From JAPULR01 sp965238215 (lineage in GTDB: Bacteria; Chloroflexota; Dehalococcoidia; Lucifugimonadales; GCA-2712585), in contig OZ250180.1 in the NCBI GenBank assembly GCA_965238215.1, positions 2,542,001-2,606,000 of the forward strand: a DNA stretch of 64,000 nucleotides, read 5' to 3'. This document shows positions 16,886 through 26,011 of the stretch, piece by piece; the first letter of the stretch is position 1, and each line of letters opens with the position of its first letter. A model generated the notes under the pieces. It saw only the letters and a list, made by a program, of their open reading frames with translations. It did no database searches and was not told where the DNA came from. A program made the translations under genes and the position numbers.

Positions 16886-17224
16886 TCACCAGTTCACAAG
16901 ACCGGGCTTCTGCTTACGCCAGCCGTCGTCGGAGGGAAAGATTGTAGTTGTAGCTATCCGTTGCGGCTCCCCGTCGAACCACTCTTCAACGGTGGAGCGC
17001 CACTTCACGTAGTGGGGCGCTTCTCTGTGAGCCGCCAGAGCGTCTTGATCGGCGTAGACCTCGTAGAGGTGCAGCCGGTTAGGTTCCTCATCGCTCTGAA
17101 GCACGTCAAAACGGAAACAGCCTGGCTCGTCCCTCACGGAGCCTTGGGCGTCCCCCATAAGCGACCCTATGAAGGCGTCCTTGAATCCGGGCTTAATGTT
17201 GATGGTCACAAATATAGAAATCAT
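16886..17224 (-). CDS. Antibiotic-biosynthesis-monooxygenase (ABM) fold protein
   Basis: This is a dimeric ferredoxin-like ABM/YgiN-type protein of 112 residues from ATG at 17224. An upstream TTG would add four residues. Typical elements are FVTINIKPGFKDAFI, VRDEPGCFRFDVLQSDEEPN, LYEVYADQDALAAHREAPHY and the closing EEWFDG. Such proteins act as cofactor-free quinol monooxygenases or heme degraders. It lies just upstream of the M20 homologue on the same strand (65 bp gap), so co-transcription is likely. Confidence 0.8.
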   Translation of the reverse strand: MISIFVTINIKPGFKDAFIGSLMGDAQGSVRDEPGCFRFDVLQSDEEPNRLHLYEVYADQDALAAHREAPHYVKWRSTVEEWFDGEPQRIATTTIFPSDDGWRKQKPGLVNW

Positions 17225-17389
17225 GGCAAATAACAAGCGTCCTTTCTACGGAAGTGTGTGGTAATGGCTAAACTTGCGTCAAATTCTGGTCCTGAGTGTT
17301 CGTCATTTGACGCCTTGCTGTCTATCTATCCCTCGACTCACCCCGGCTACTGAGCCGTCTCTTTTACTCGTCCTCACAGACGGGCCCGG

Positions 17390-17605
17390 TTATCCCACCA
17401 ATTGCAGTATGACGTTCAATCCGGCAAGCGCTAACCCCATCACACCGATGGCATACATCATCAGGATCCGAAGTGCCTTAATTTCCCCACGCATTTCTCC
17501 CATCTCAGCCCGCAATTCCCCTCCCATTCGTTCCAAATCCGCCTTCGTTGCCAGTGAGTCAAACCACCCCTCTAGGCGACTGACCCGCTCCTCAATCGTA
17601 ACCAT
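17390..17605 (-). CDS. Small coiled-coil membrane protein
   Basis: This 71-residue protein begins VTIEERVSRLEGWFDSL, continues with heptad-like LERMGGELRAEMGEMRGEIK and ends in one membrane helix (LMMYAIGVMGLALAGLNVIL). It resembles small CCDC90/Bdr-like proteins in layout. Start at 17605 follows AGGAGGGGC. Function unknown; nearby gaps (17225-17389, 17606-17748) show nothing. Confidence 0.6.
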   Translation of the reverse strand: MVTIEERVSRLEGWFDSLATKADLERMGGELRAEMGEMRGEIKALRILMMYAIGVMGLALAGLNVILQLVG

Positions 17606-17748
17606 CCATGCCCCTCCTATGCATTCCCTACTGCCAGCCTACCACAGTAGCACAAACATTGGCCTAGTCTATCATCGGGACAGTCCGACCAATTTTGCCA
17701 GCCGCACCAAGCTTTAACTAGCCGCACTGAGAGCCGTAAGAAAGGCCC

Positions 17749-20700
17749 TCAGTCGGCGGAGGCCTCGCGGGGCAGTACCTGCGCCGAAACCAGGTTGGAG
17801 TAAAGACCGCCTTTGGCCAGCAGTTCCTCGTGGGTGCCCTGCTCCACCAGCTGCCCCTCCTCCAACACTAGAATCTTGTCGGCGTCCCGCACCGTCGACA
17901 GACGGTGGGCAATAACCAGCGTCGTACGGCCCTTCATAAGTCGGGAGAGTGCCTGCCGCACCAACCGTTCGTTGACGGCATCCAGGTGCGAGGTGGCCTC
18001 GTCCAGCACCAGCACCGGCGCGCCCTTGAGCACCGCCCTCGCAATGGCGATGCGCTGGCGCTGACCGCCGGAAAGTCGCACCCCTCGCTCTCCAACGTTG
18101 GTGTCGTACCCGTCGGGCATGGCGGCAATGAACTCGTCCGCGTTGGCCTGCTTGGCCGCAGCAACAATCTCCTCGTCGGTTGCGTCGGGCTTGGCAACCT
18201 TCAGGTTCTCCTTGATCGTCGTATTGAATAGGTACGTGTCCTGGGACACCAGGGCAATCGAGTGGCGAAGCTCGTCAAGCTCGAATTCCTTCAGATTGTG
18301 CGCGTCCATATTAATGGTCCCCTCCGTGGGGTCCCAGAAGCGCAGCAGTAGATGGGCGGAGGTGGTCTTGCCCGCCCCGGAACGTCCCACCAGGGCCACC
18401 GTTTGGCCAGGCTCAATCGAAAACTCGACACCCTTCAGCGCCTGCGGCAGATCCCGCCCGTAGGCGAACTCCACGTCGCTAAACGCTACGGCGGAACCCT
18501 GGGCCGCGTCCCGTGGTTCGTGGACTCCCTTGCCATCCTGAACAGGCACAGGCTCGTCGTGGACGGCAAAGACCCTCCGCGAACTGCCCAGCGTGTCGGC
18601 CAGCTGCTTGCCCACCTGCGCCAGCTCCGACACGGGAATGAAGGAGGACAACGCAATGAGGCTCAAAAGCGGCAGAAGATTCCCCGTCAGATTCCCCTGG
18701 GTGGCGAAGTATGCCCCCCCGCCGAGGACGGCGATTCCCCCCAACCCAATGCAGACTTCTATGGCTACCTTCTGCAGCGTCAGGTGCTTGAAGAAGGTTA
18801 TCCGGTAGGCGGCAAACTTCCGTTGATTCTCCTGCACCTCAGCCAGCCGCTGCTCCTCGTGACCGAAGGCCACAATCTCTCGCATACCCTGAACGCTGTC
18901 CACCATGTGAGCGTTAATTTCGCCCAGCTGCTGGCGGGATCGCGACGCCACCCGGTCCAGCGTCTTGTTGGCATAGAAGGGTGTCAGCGCCACCAAAAAC
19001 AAGAACGGCAGCAGAATGATGGCCAACGGCCACTGGAAAATCGCCAGGGTTACGAGCACCGCTCCCGGCACCGTCACGGCCACGAAGGCGGGGGCTATGG
19101 TATGGGCAAAGAAGTACTCCACCGTTTCTATGTCGCTGGTCACCAGACCCACGATGTCCCCTGACCGACGGCGCACCAGGTATGCCGGCGAAAGCGGGTC
19201 CAGCTTTTCGTACATTGCGATGCGCATCTCCGCCAACAACCGGAACGCCATGTCGTGGGACACCCAAGACTCTGCCCAGTGCAGAATCGGCGTGAGCACC
19301 GCCATTACGCCAAGCACCACGAGCAGAACGCCAAATTCTCCTCCAATGGCCACCTGCCGCACTATGAGCGCGCCGGTAACCCCTATTCCAATCAGCACGA
19401 AGACGCGAAGAATGCCCAGAATGAAGGCGAAAGTTAGCGCCTTCTTCCACGGCATCACCAACTGGAGTAGCCGGCCAAAGATCTGGAACCAGCTCATGTC
19501 GGACGTCGTCGCGCTGATTATGCTTGGCTCCTGCAGGTATTCCTGGGAACCCCGGCCCGTCCATTCCCCGTGGTAAGTGTCCTCTTCCGTCGGAACGGCC
19601 TCCGTCGCCGTGGCCAGAAGCGGCGAAATCTCCACCGCCTCCGTTTCCATCTGTGCCTCCATGAGGCTTCGATACACCCCACCGCGGCTCATCAACTGGC
19701 GATGGACTCCCTCCTCCGCCAGCCGTCCCTCCTCCAACACCAGTATCCGGTCGGCGGATATGATGCTGGAGAGCCGGTGCGCTATCACCAGCGTCGTCCG
19801 ACCCTTCATCAGCCGGTTCAACGCCTGCTGAATTATCGACTCGTTCTCTGTGTCCACGTTGGACAAGGCTTCGTCCAGAAGCAGAATCGGCGCGTCCTTC
19901 AGCAGCGCCCTTGCGATGGCGATGCGCTGCCGCTGGCCGCCAGACAACCGAATGCCCCGCTCACCGATAACCGTGTCATACCCGTTGGGCAGGCCCCCGA
20001 TGAACTGGTGGGCATTGGCCGCCCCAGCCGCCTCCTGCATCTCTTCCGGAGTGGCGTCGGGATTGCCCAGCCGCAGATTATCGGCCACTGTTCCGTGGAA
20101 TAGATAGGTGTCCTGCGCCACCACCGCAACGTGCTTTCGCACCGCCGAAAGCGGCATCGTGCGAATATCCTTACCTCCCAGGAGTATCCGTCCCTGTGTC
20201 GGGTCGAAGAAGCGCAGCGCCAGCCAGACCAACGTGCTCTTGCCCGCCCCGCTCCGTCCCACCACTCCCAGGGTCTCGCCCGCGCGAAGCTCAAAGGAAA
20301 GATTAGTTAGCGCGTCGGCCCGGCCCGTGGGATAGGCGAAGGTAACGTCTTCGAATTTCAGCGTTGGTTCCAACGAAGGAGCGGCTGCAGGCACGGTCTC
20401 CGGCTCCACGTCTTCCACCTGCGGCTTCGCGTCCATCAGGTCGAAGACCGCAGTTGCGGCGGACATCCCCAGCATCCCCTTGTGATAGAGCATGGTTAGC
20501 TCCCTCAGGGGCCGGAAGACCTCCACTCCCAGCATCAGGACCACCAGCAGCGTTGCCAAGCCCATGGAACCGTCGGCCACCCGCACCGCGCCGAAGCCGA
20601 GGGCGACCGCCGCCCCGGCAGTAATCCCGAACCAGGTGGCGCCCGTGGTCCCCACGTTCATGAACAAAATCCGCATGGTCCGGTGGTAAACATCGCGTGC

Positions 20701-21372
20701 CTTGGTTGCCAGCATCTCTCCCCGGGCGTGGCTCTGGCCGAAAGCCTTCAGCGTCGCCAACCCCTGAACGCTGTCAAGAAACTCGGCGCTTAGGTCGCCG
20801 TACACTTCACGTCGCTTCGCGCTGCTGACCGCGTTCCAATGGTGGAACATTAGGGGGGCAAACAGGGTAAACAGGGCAAAGACCAGGTAGATTGCCGCGG
20901 TGGGCACGTCCAGGAAAGCCATGAATATGAAAATGCCAATCGGCGTGAGCGCCGCCACACCCATCTGCGGCAGATACTCCCCGTAGTAGGTCTCCAGCTG
21001 GTCCACGCCTTCCACCAGCGAAACCAGCACGTCGCCGGCCCGTTTCTGGTCGAGCGCGCCGGGACCCAGAATCAACGCCCGCTGGTAGAGCTCCCGTCGC
21101 ATCTTCGCCTGTACGCGAACGGATGCCAGATGCCCCGTAATCTCCTTCAGATACTGGAACAGACCCCGGAGCACTGCCGACGCCACAACGCCGATGACCA
21201 CGAGAATGATCTCATTGGACGGCGCCCCCTGAAGTACCAAGGCAATGGCGTAGCCGGAAAGGGCCAGGCGGCTGACACCGGTCGCTGCAGTCAGGAGACC
21301 GAAGATTAGGGCCAAAACAAGCCTGAGCCTAACCCCTTCGGTGAATTTGAACAGCCTACGATTGAAGAACAT
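17749..21372 (-). CDS. Double-length ABC exporter (two fused TMD-NBD halves, CydDC-like)
   Basis: From ATG at 21372 (MFFNRRLFKFTEG, with GAGAGG upstream) this protein has 1207 residues. It consists of two complete exporter halves in one chain. Each half has a six-helix membrane domain and an ATPase. The first has Walker A GVVGRSGAGKSTL, signature LSGGQRQRIAIAR and Walker B ILLLDEALSNVD. The second has VALVGRSGAGKTTSAH, LSGGQRQRIAIAR and VLVLDEATSHLD. The first half resembles CydD, the second CydC or lipid/drug exporters. CydDC exports glutathione/cysteine or handles heme, but no cydAB genes are in view, so the substrate is open. The 1233-residue reading from 21450 lacks a good ribosome site. 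Confidence 0.88.
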   Translation of the reverse strand: MFFNRRLFKFTEGVRLRLVLALIFGLLTAATGVSRLALSGYAIALVLQGAPSNEIILVVIGVVASAVLRGLFQYLKEITGHLASVRVQAKMRRELYQRALILGPGALDQKRAGDVLVSLVEGVDQLETYYGEYLPQMGVAALTPIGIFIFMAFLDVPTAAIYLVFALFTLFAPLMFHHWNAVSSAKRREVYGDLSAEFLDSVQGLATLKAFGQSHARGEMLATKARDVYHRTMRILFMNVGTTGATWFGITAGAAVALGFGAVRVADGSMGLATLLVVLMLGVEVFRPLRELTMLYHKGMLGMSAATAVFDLMDAKPQVEDVEPETVPAAAPSLEPTLKFEDVTFAYPTGRADALTNLSFELRAGETLGVVGRSGAGKSTLVWLALRFFDPTQGRILLGGKDIRTMPLSAVRKHVAVVAQDTYLFHGTVADNLRLGNPDATPEEMQEAAGAANAHQFIGGLPNGYDTVIGERGIRLSGGQRQRIAIARALLKDAPILLLDEALSNVDTENESIIQQALNRLMKGRTTLVIAHRLSSIISADRILVLEEGRLAEEGVHRQLMSRGGVYRSLMEAQMETEAVEISPLLATATEAVPTEEDTYHGEWTGRGSQEYLQEPSIISATTSDMSWFQIFGRLLQLVMPWKKALTFAFILGILRVFVLIGIGVTGALIVRQVAIGGEFGVLLVVLGVMAVLTPILHWAESWVSHDMAFRLLAEMRIAMYEKLDPLSPAYLVRRRSGDIVGLVTSDIETVEYFFAHTIAPAFVAVTVPGAVLVTLAIFQWPLAIILLPFLFLVALTPFYANKTLDRVASRSRQQLGEINAHMVDSVQGMREIVAFGHEEQRLAEVQENQRKFAAYRITFFKHLTLQKVAIEVCIGLGGIAVLGGGAYFATQGNLTGNLLPLLSLIALSSFIPVSELAQVGKQLADTLGSSRRVFAVHDEPVPVQDGKGVHEPRDAAQGSAVAFSDVEFAYGRDLPQALKGVEFSIEPGQTVALVGRSGAGKTTSAHLLLRFWDPTEGTINMDAHNLKEFELDELRHSIALVSQDTYLFNTTIKENLKVAKPDATDEEIVAAAKQANADEFIAAMPDGYDTNVGERGVRLSGGQRQRIAIARAVLKGAPVLVLDEATSHLDAVNERLVRQALSRLMKGRTTLVIAHRLSTVRDADKILVLEEGQLVEQGTHEELLAKGGLYSNLVSAQVLPREASAD

Positions 21373-21700
21373 TGTGCGGCGCCTCTCTACTACGGATGCC
21401 GTTGCGAATTCTACCCCCATACCCAACTTCAAGCAAGCATCCCCCCACATCCGCCCATCCCCCTCCGTTGTCCTCGCTCATGCGGGAACCCATCTTCGCT
21501 GTCCCCTGTAAACCCCTTCCCCCTTGACGGGGGAAGGTTGGGATGGGGGTGAATCCCATCCCCCTCCCTTGTCCTCGCGCATGCGGGGACCCATCCCTCC
21601 CCCGGACCCTCTCCTCCCCCTCTTTAACTAGATGTCATTCCGAGCGCAGCGAAGCGGAGCCGAGGAATCTCTCCCCATGCACCCACCCCTCCTCCCGTAA

Positions 21701-21720
21701 GGGCGGTTCGGGAACCGCCC
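21701..21720. repeat. REP-like palindrome
   Basis: GGGCGGTTCGGGAACCGCCC is preceded by GTAA. The same palindrome family occurs at 44363-44382 and in variant form at 25933-25951. Confidence 0.7.
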
Positions 21721-21784
21721 GTCCCCGTATCACCCGTCATTCCACAATCAAAACCCCTTTCCCCCTCCGTTGTTCCCGCGGAGG

Positions 21785-21905
21785 GAGACCTTTGCATAAC
21801 TATCGAATCGCATTCAAATGGCGGTGTAGAACGACTCTTGACATAGCTAAATCATGGGATTCTGGATTCCGGCTTTTGCCGGAATGACGGTTATGCAAAG
21901 GTCTC
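21785..21905. mobile_element. 121-bp MITE, copy 2
   Basis: It has the same 16-bp terminal inverted repeats as 9561-9681 and about one base difference overall. The flanks CGGAGG and CGAAGG differ at one of six positions, so a target duplication is probable but imperfect. Confidence 0.78.
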
Positions 21906-21910
21906 CGAAG

Positions 21911-22627
21911 GCGGGAACCCACTCTTCTCCTTATTCTTGTGTCCGCATCCCGGCGCGGCGCCCTTTCCCTCCTTATCCCACAACCTGCCAAGAATTCCCC
22001 TCACGTACATCCTCATCGGCGGCATTGCATTGCTCATGCCTTTCCTATAGCCTCTGTGCCCATATCCTGGGGCGCGGTAGGCCGACACGTTCCGACCTCC
22101 GCCAACCGAAAGGAGAGTGGACGCATGGACAACCTGGATCTTGGCAGTCTGAACTATCTGGCGATCATCGTTGGGGTCATCATCAATCAACTGCTCGGCG
22201 CGACGTGGTACCGCACCTGGGGCAAACCCTGGATGGCCGCGGTCGGCATCACTTCAGAGGACATAGAGGCAATGAAGGGCACGGCGCAGCAGTGGGTCCC
22301 GTACTTCGTCGCGATTGCGAGCGCCCTGATTTTCACCTTCGTCCTCGCGCTGCTGCTTCAAGGCATGGATGCAGATGGAGTAATCCACGGCCTCCTCCTC
22401 GGCTTGCTAGTGGCCGTCGGCTTCATCGCGACGTCCTACGCAACCACCTACAGCTTCGAGGGTCGCAGCCTCCGGCTCTTCCTTATCAACATCGGCTACC
22501 CCCTGATCTCCTATGCCGTCATCGGCATCCTCCTGGCCGTTTGGTAACAGCAACAACACCCCTCCACGAAACCACCCGCTGAGGGCGCTTCCCCCACCCT
22601 CCCCATCCCCCTCCGTTGTCCTCGCGC
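21911..22627. repeat. Tandem duplication unit 1 (717 bp)
   Basis: This unit contains upstream DNA, a DUF1761 gene and the following short repeats. The next 717 bp repeat it at high identity. Each boundary lies in a GCATGCGGGAACCCATC-type dispersed repeat, which suggests unequal recombination between such repeats. Confidence 0.8.
22125..22547 (+). CDS. DUF1761 membrane protein, copy 1
   Basis: This 140-residue protein starts with ATG at 22125 behind GAAAGGAGAG. Four membrane helices are apparent: LNYLAIIVGVIINQLLGATW, VPYFVAIASALIFTFVLALL, VIHGLLLGLLVAVGFIATSY and a C-terminal INIGYPLISYAVIGILLAVW. The WYRTWGKPWM segment after helix 1 is typical of DUF1761, a family of unknown function. Longer in-frame starts lie in the duplicated upstream DNA and lack ribosome sites. 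Confidence 0.85.
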   Translation: MDNLDLGSLNYLAIIVGVIINQLLGATWYRTWGKPWMAAVGITSEDIEAMKGTAQQWVPYFVAIASALIFTFVLALLLQGMDADGVIHGLLLGLLVAVGFIATSYATTYSFEGRSLRLFLINIGYPLISYAVIGILLAVW

Positions 22628-23344
22628 ATGCGGGAACCCATCTTCTCCTTATTCTTGTGTCCGTATCCCGTCGCGGCGCCCTTTCCCTCCTTTCCCAAAA
22701 CCTGCCAAGAATTCCCCTCACGTACATCCCCCTCGACAGCATTGCATTGTCCATGCCTTTCCTATAGCCTCTGTGCCCATATCCTGGAGCGCGGTAGGCC
22801 GACACGTTCCGACCTCCGCCAACCGAAAGGAGAGTGGACGCATGGACAACCTAGATATTGGCAGTCTGAACTATCTGGCGATCATCGTTGGGGTCATCAT
22901 CAATCAACTGCTCGGCGCGACGTGGTACCGCACCTGGGGCAAGCCATGGATGGCCGCGGTCGGCATCACTTCAGAGGACATAGAGGCAATGAAGGGCACG
23001 GCGCAGCAGTGGGTCCCGTACGTCGTCGCGATTGCGAGCGCCCTAATCTTCACCTTCGTCCTCGCGCTGCTGCTTCAAGGCATGGATGCAGATGGAGTAC
23101 TCCACGGCCTCCTCCTCGGCCTCCTGGTAGCCGTCGGGTTTATCGCGACGTCCTACGCAACCACCTACAGCTTCGAGGGTCGCAGCCTCCGGCTCTTCCT
23201 AATCAACATCGGCTACCCACTGGTCTCGTATGCAGTCATCGGCATCCTCCTGGCCGTTTGGCAGTAGTGACGACAGCTCGTTGCCAAGAAACCAACCGCT
23301 GAGGGCGCTTCCTCCACGCCCCTCATCCCCCTCCGTTGCCCTCG
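22628..23344. repeat. Tandem duplication unit 2 (717 bp)
   Basis: This is the second copy of the unit at 21911-22627. It is similar throughout, including the non-coding leader, so the whole block was duplicated, not only the gene. Confidence 0.8.
22842..23267 (+). CDS. DUF1761 membrane protein, copy 2
   Basis: This 141-residue protein from ATG at 22842 has the same ribosome site and four helices as copy 1. It differs at a few conservative positions (LDIGS for LDLGS, YVVAI for YFVAI, GVLHG for GVIHG) and ends in a Gln codon plus TAG where copy 1 has TAA. Both copies are open, with mostly silent differences, so both appear to be under selection. Function unknown. Confidence 0.85.
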   Translation: MDNLDIGSLNYLAIIVGVIINQLLGATWYRTWGKPWMAAVGITSEDIEAMKGTAQQWVPYVVAIASALIFTFVLALLLQGMDADGVLHGLLLGLLVAVGFIATSYATTYSFEGRSLRLFLINIGYPLVSYAVIGILLAVWQ

Positions 23345-23900
23345 CGCATGCGGGGACCCATCCCTCCCCCCACATGTCATTCCGAGCGCAGCGAAGCGGA
23401 GCCGAGGAATCTTGTCGCCTTCGCGCCTCCTCCACTGCCATCTTCTCATTGCCCCAATTCACCTACGCCTGCTACCCTTTCCCCATGAAAAACCCACTAC
23501 CCAAAGTCCAACCTCGCCAGAACCTACTCGTTATTCCCGCACCGGCGGGAGCCCACCACTCCTGCTTGAATACCGCGCGCACACTCATCCGGCATCTCCT
23601 GGCCATCCTCATTGCGCGACTTCGTATCACCAACACCCTCACAGACGCGGCAAAAAAACGAAACGAGTCCCCCAACCACCCCGATCCACGCCTGAAACAA
23701 CCAATTATCAGCAATTCTCGATTCCTCAAACGAGTCCTCCCCAAAGCTAAATTGACTGAAACGAGTCCCTGGAATCCCCACCCGTTTGCACAAAACGAGC
23801 GCCACGACCCCACTCGTTCCAGATACATAATCTCACCACTACCATACACTCACTCCCTTTCTGCCCTTCGTTGTCTCCCAGACAATTAACATTCCCTTAA
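23345..23900. other. Intergenic DNA without a recognisable gene
   Basis: It begins with a TGTCATTCCGAGCGCAGCG repeat (23375-23412). From about 23480 to 23880 the base composition becomes more A+T-rich. AACGAG(T) occurs five or six times in both orientations (about 23525, 23660, 23730, 23760, 23798, 23813). Weak ORFs on both strands have no domain character. Confidence 0.6.
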
Positions 23901-23929
23901 TTGGCCTGAGTGCGGGCCTCTGATATAAT
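23901..23929 (+). promoter_or_regulatory. Promoter of the LLM monooxygenase gene
   Basis: TTGGCC (23901-23906), 17-bp spacer, consensus TATAAT (23924-23929). The start codon follows at 23962 with TTAGGAGAATTGC as ribosome site. Confidence 0.75.
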
Positions 23930-23961
23930 CAGCCGGAACCCCAACCCATTAGGAGAATTGC

Positions 23962-25113
23962 ATGAAATTCGGATTCTTCATGATGCCCCTGCATCACCCC
24001 AGCGAAAACCCCACTCTCGCCTTTGAGCGTGACCTCGACTTCATAGAATATGTCGACCACCTCGGCTTCGACGAATGCTTCATCGGCGAGCATCACTCCG
24101 CCGGCTGGGAGACCATCCCCGCCCCGGACATCTTCATCGCCATGGCCGCCGCCAAGACCAAGAGAATCACTCTGGGCACCGGCGTCATCAACCTGCCCTA
24201 TCATCACCCCTTCCACGTCGCCGAGCGCATGGCCTTCCTCGACCACCTCACCCGCGGCCGCCTCGTCATGGGCGTCGGTCCCGGCGTTCTCGCCACCGAC
24301 CTCATGCTCTTCGGCCTCTCCGTCGACCAGGTTCGCCCCATGTCCAATGAGTCCCTTGACATCATCATCAAGCTGCTGGAGACCGACGGTCCCCTCACCT
24401 ACAACGGTGATTACTGGCAGCTAAACGAAATGGAGTTGATGGTGAAGTCCTACCAGCAGCCCCGCCTTCCCATCGCCATGGCAAGCTCCGGCAGCGTCAA
24501 CAGCCTGACCCAGGCAGGCAGGCACGGCCTCCCCGTCTGGTCTCTCGTCAACTCCGCCATCGCCGGCGCCATACCCCTCTCCCAACAGTGGGACGTTGTC
24601 GAGACAGCGGCCCAGGAAGCAGGCAAAACCGTCAACCGGGACGACTGGCGCTTGGTCCACTACCTCCACGTGGGCGAGACCCGTGAGCAGGCCATGGCCG
24701 ACGTCAACGATGGCATCCTAAGTTCCGTCAGCTACAACTTCGGCAACGGCAGCCAGCGGCAGTTTCAGGACTTCCCCGACCAGCCCTTCGAAGACGTTAC
24801 GGCGGAGCAGGTGGTCCGCAATCGCGGCTGGATCGTAGGCGACCCCGACCAAGTAACAAGCCAGCTTCGCGCCCTCTTCGACGAGGCCGGAGGCGCTGGC
24901 GGTTTCCTCATTACCATCAACGAATGGGCTTCCACGGAGAAGATGTACCGCAGCATGGAGCTTTTCGCCCGCTACGTCATGCCCGCCCTCCAGGGCGCCA
25001 GCGCCAGCATCCAGCGCGCTTGGGACAAGACCCAGCGTTGGAACGCCGACGGCGTCATTGCCGGATACCGCCAGGGCATGCGCTCCACCGACGGGGCCCG
25101 TCAAACCGACTAA
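23962..25113 (+). CDS. LLM-class flavin-dependent monooxygenase
   Basis: This 383-residue luciferase-like TIM-barrel enzyme starts MKFGFFMMPLHHPSENP. Family signatures are FDECFIGEHHSAGWET, LGTGVINLPYHHPFHVAERM, the HLTRGRLVMGVGPG flavin-binding stretch, and GDPDQVTSQLRALFDEAGG near the C-terminus. Such enzymes use reduced FMN and O2 to oxidise alkanes, ketones, sulfonates or terpenoids. Expansion of this family is typical of SAR202. It has its own promoter; the downstream EthD-like gene (25202) may be co-transcribed. Confidence 0.9.
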   Translation: MKFGFFMMPLHHPSENPTLAFERDLDFIEYVDHLGFDECFIGEHHSAGWETIPAPDIFIAMAAAKTKRITLGTGVINLPYHHPFHVAERMAFLDHLTRGRLVMGVGPGVLATDLMLFGLSVDQVRPMSNESLDIIIKLLETDGPLTYNGDYWQLNEMELMVKSYQQPRLPIAMASSGSVNSLTQAGRHGLPVWSLVNSAIAGAIPLSQQWDVVETAAQEAGKTVNRDDWRLVHYLHVGETREQAMADVNDGILSSVSYNFGNGSQRQFQDFPDQPFEDVTAEQVVRNRGWIVGDPDQVTSQLRALFDEAGGAGGFLITINEWASTEKMYRSMELFARYVMPALQGASASIQRAWDKTQRWNADGVIAGYRQGMRSTDGARQTD

Positions 25114-25201
25114 CAGCTTCGACCCTCCCTTCCCCCTCGATGGGGGAAGGCCAGGATGGGGGTGATTCCCCCCAATTCAAACGCAGAAAGGAACCCTTCC
25201 T

Positions 25202-25897
25202 ATGGCAGACCTACCTATCATCTACACCATCCGGTTGGACATGCAGGAAGACGTGACGGACGAGGCCAACCTCTGGAACAACACCAGGCACATCTCCGAC
25301 CTCCTTGGGTCCGGCTTCCTTAGCGCCGTCCGCTTCCGCTCCCTCAAGGGCGAACCCGACTATCTCCACCTCTACGAGCTGCCCAACATCGACCTCCTGA
25401 GCACCGAAGCCTACAAAAACGTCCGCAAGTACGACGATTGGGGGCCGAAACTGAGCCACGGCTTCTCCAACCACTCCGCTTCCCTCTACAACCAGCTGGT
25501 GACAGTGAACATTGAGGACACGCCCCGCAACTTCGAGAAGCCTCGAGACCCCGCCAAGTCTATGGGCGCCGTCCAAAGCAAGTATCTTCTAGCAGTACGT
25601 ATGGACGTGCCGCCGGAGAAGGCCGACGAGCTCGTCAAGTGGTACGAAGAGGAGCATATCCCCCTGATTCTAAAGGTGCCCGGCTTCCGAAGCGCCCGCC
25701 TCTGCCGCAGGGCCGGCCTCCACCCCAGGACCCCCTGCCTCGACCCGGAATGGATCTCAATCTGGGAGATGGACGACGCCGACGCGATTCGCCACCCAGA
25801 TATCAAGGCTGCCAACGAAACAGAATGGGCTAAGCGCGTCCACGAATTCACCACCGACGTTCGCCTCGGCCTCCACGAACGCATCCACCCCGCCTAA
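25202..25897 (+). CDS. Two-domain dimeric alpha/beta-barrel (EthD/DUF4286-like) protein
   Basis: This 231-residue protein has two ferredoxin-like halves. Residues 1-110 include IYTIRLDMQEDVTDEANLW and YLHLYELPNIDLLS. Residues 125-231 include LLAVRMDVPPEKADELVKWY, EEHIPLILKVPGFRSARLC and ISIWEMDDADAI. The WYEEEHIPLIL segment is typical of EthD/DUF4286 proteins that act on small hydrophobic compounds or support cytochrome P450 systems. Downstream of the LLM monooxygenase (88 bp), so a joint oxidative pathway is plausible. Start ATG at 25202 follows AAAGGAACCC. Confidence 0.75.
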   Translation: MADLPIIYTIRLDMQEDVTDEANLWNNTRHISDLLGSGFLSAVRFRSLKGEPDYLHLYELPNIDLLSTEAYKNVRKYDDWGPKLSHGFSNHSASLYNQLVTVNIEDTPRNFEKPRDPAKSMGAVQSKYLLAVRMDVPPEKADELVKWYEEEHIPLILKVPGFRSARLCRRAGLHPRTPCLDPEWISIWEMDDADAIRHPDIKAANETEWAKRVHEFTTDVRLGLHERIHPA

Positions 25898-25932
25898 CCC
25901 CCGCCCTCTAGCCTCGGCGCCAATCGCAGTAG

Positions 25933-25951
25933 GGGCGGGTCGTGCCCGCCC
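25933..25951. repeat. REP-like palindrome
   Basis: GGGCGGG and CCCGCCC are separated by TCGTG, preceded by GTAG. It is a variant of the palindromes at 21701 and 44363. Confidence 0.65.
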
Positions 25952-25974
25952 TCTGGAACTACCACCACCGTAGC

Positions 25975-25993
25975 GGCAGGTTTCAAACCTGCC
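25975..25993. repeat. Palindromic repeat
   Basis: GGCAGGTTT and AAACCTGCC flank a single C: a perfect 9-bp palindrome just before the cytochrome gene, preceded by GTAGC like the other members. Confidence 0.65.
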
Positions 25994-26011
25994 TGTCTCG
26001 CCAACCCGCCA

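Larger units (their letters stand above)
21373..22124. repeat. Repeat-rich intergenic region before DUF1761 genes
   Basis: No gene is seen. It holds GTCCTCGCTCATGCGGGAAC-type units (21469-21493, 21570-21597), a CCCTTGACGGGGGAAGG unit (21519-21552), a TGTCATTCCGAGCGCAGCG unit (21633-21670), a palindrome (21701-21720), a MITE (21785-21905), and the start of a 717-bp tandem duplication at about 21911. Confidence 0.75.

Noticed and set aside
23472..23849. A 125-codon minus-strand frame as a gene
   Set aside because: It includes translated intergenic repeat (PAGAGIT type), has no domain character and no ribosome site.
25975..25993. T arm of a tRNA (GGTTTCAAACC)
   Set aside because: It is a perfect palindrome with no acceptor, D or anticodon arms around it.
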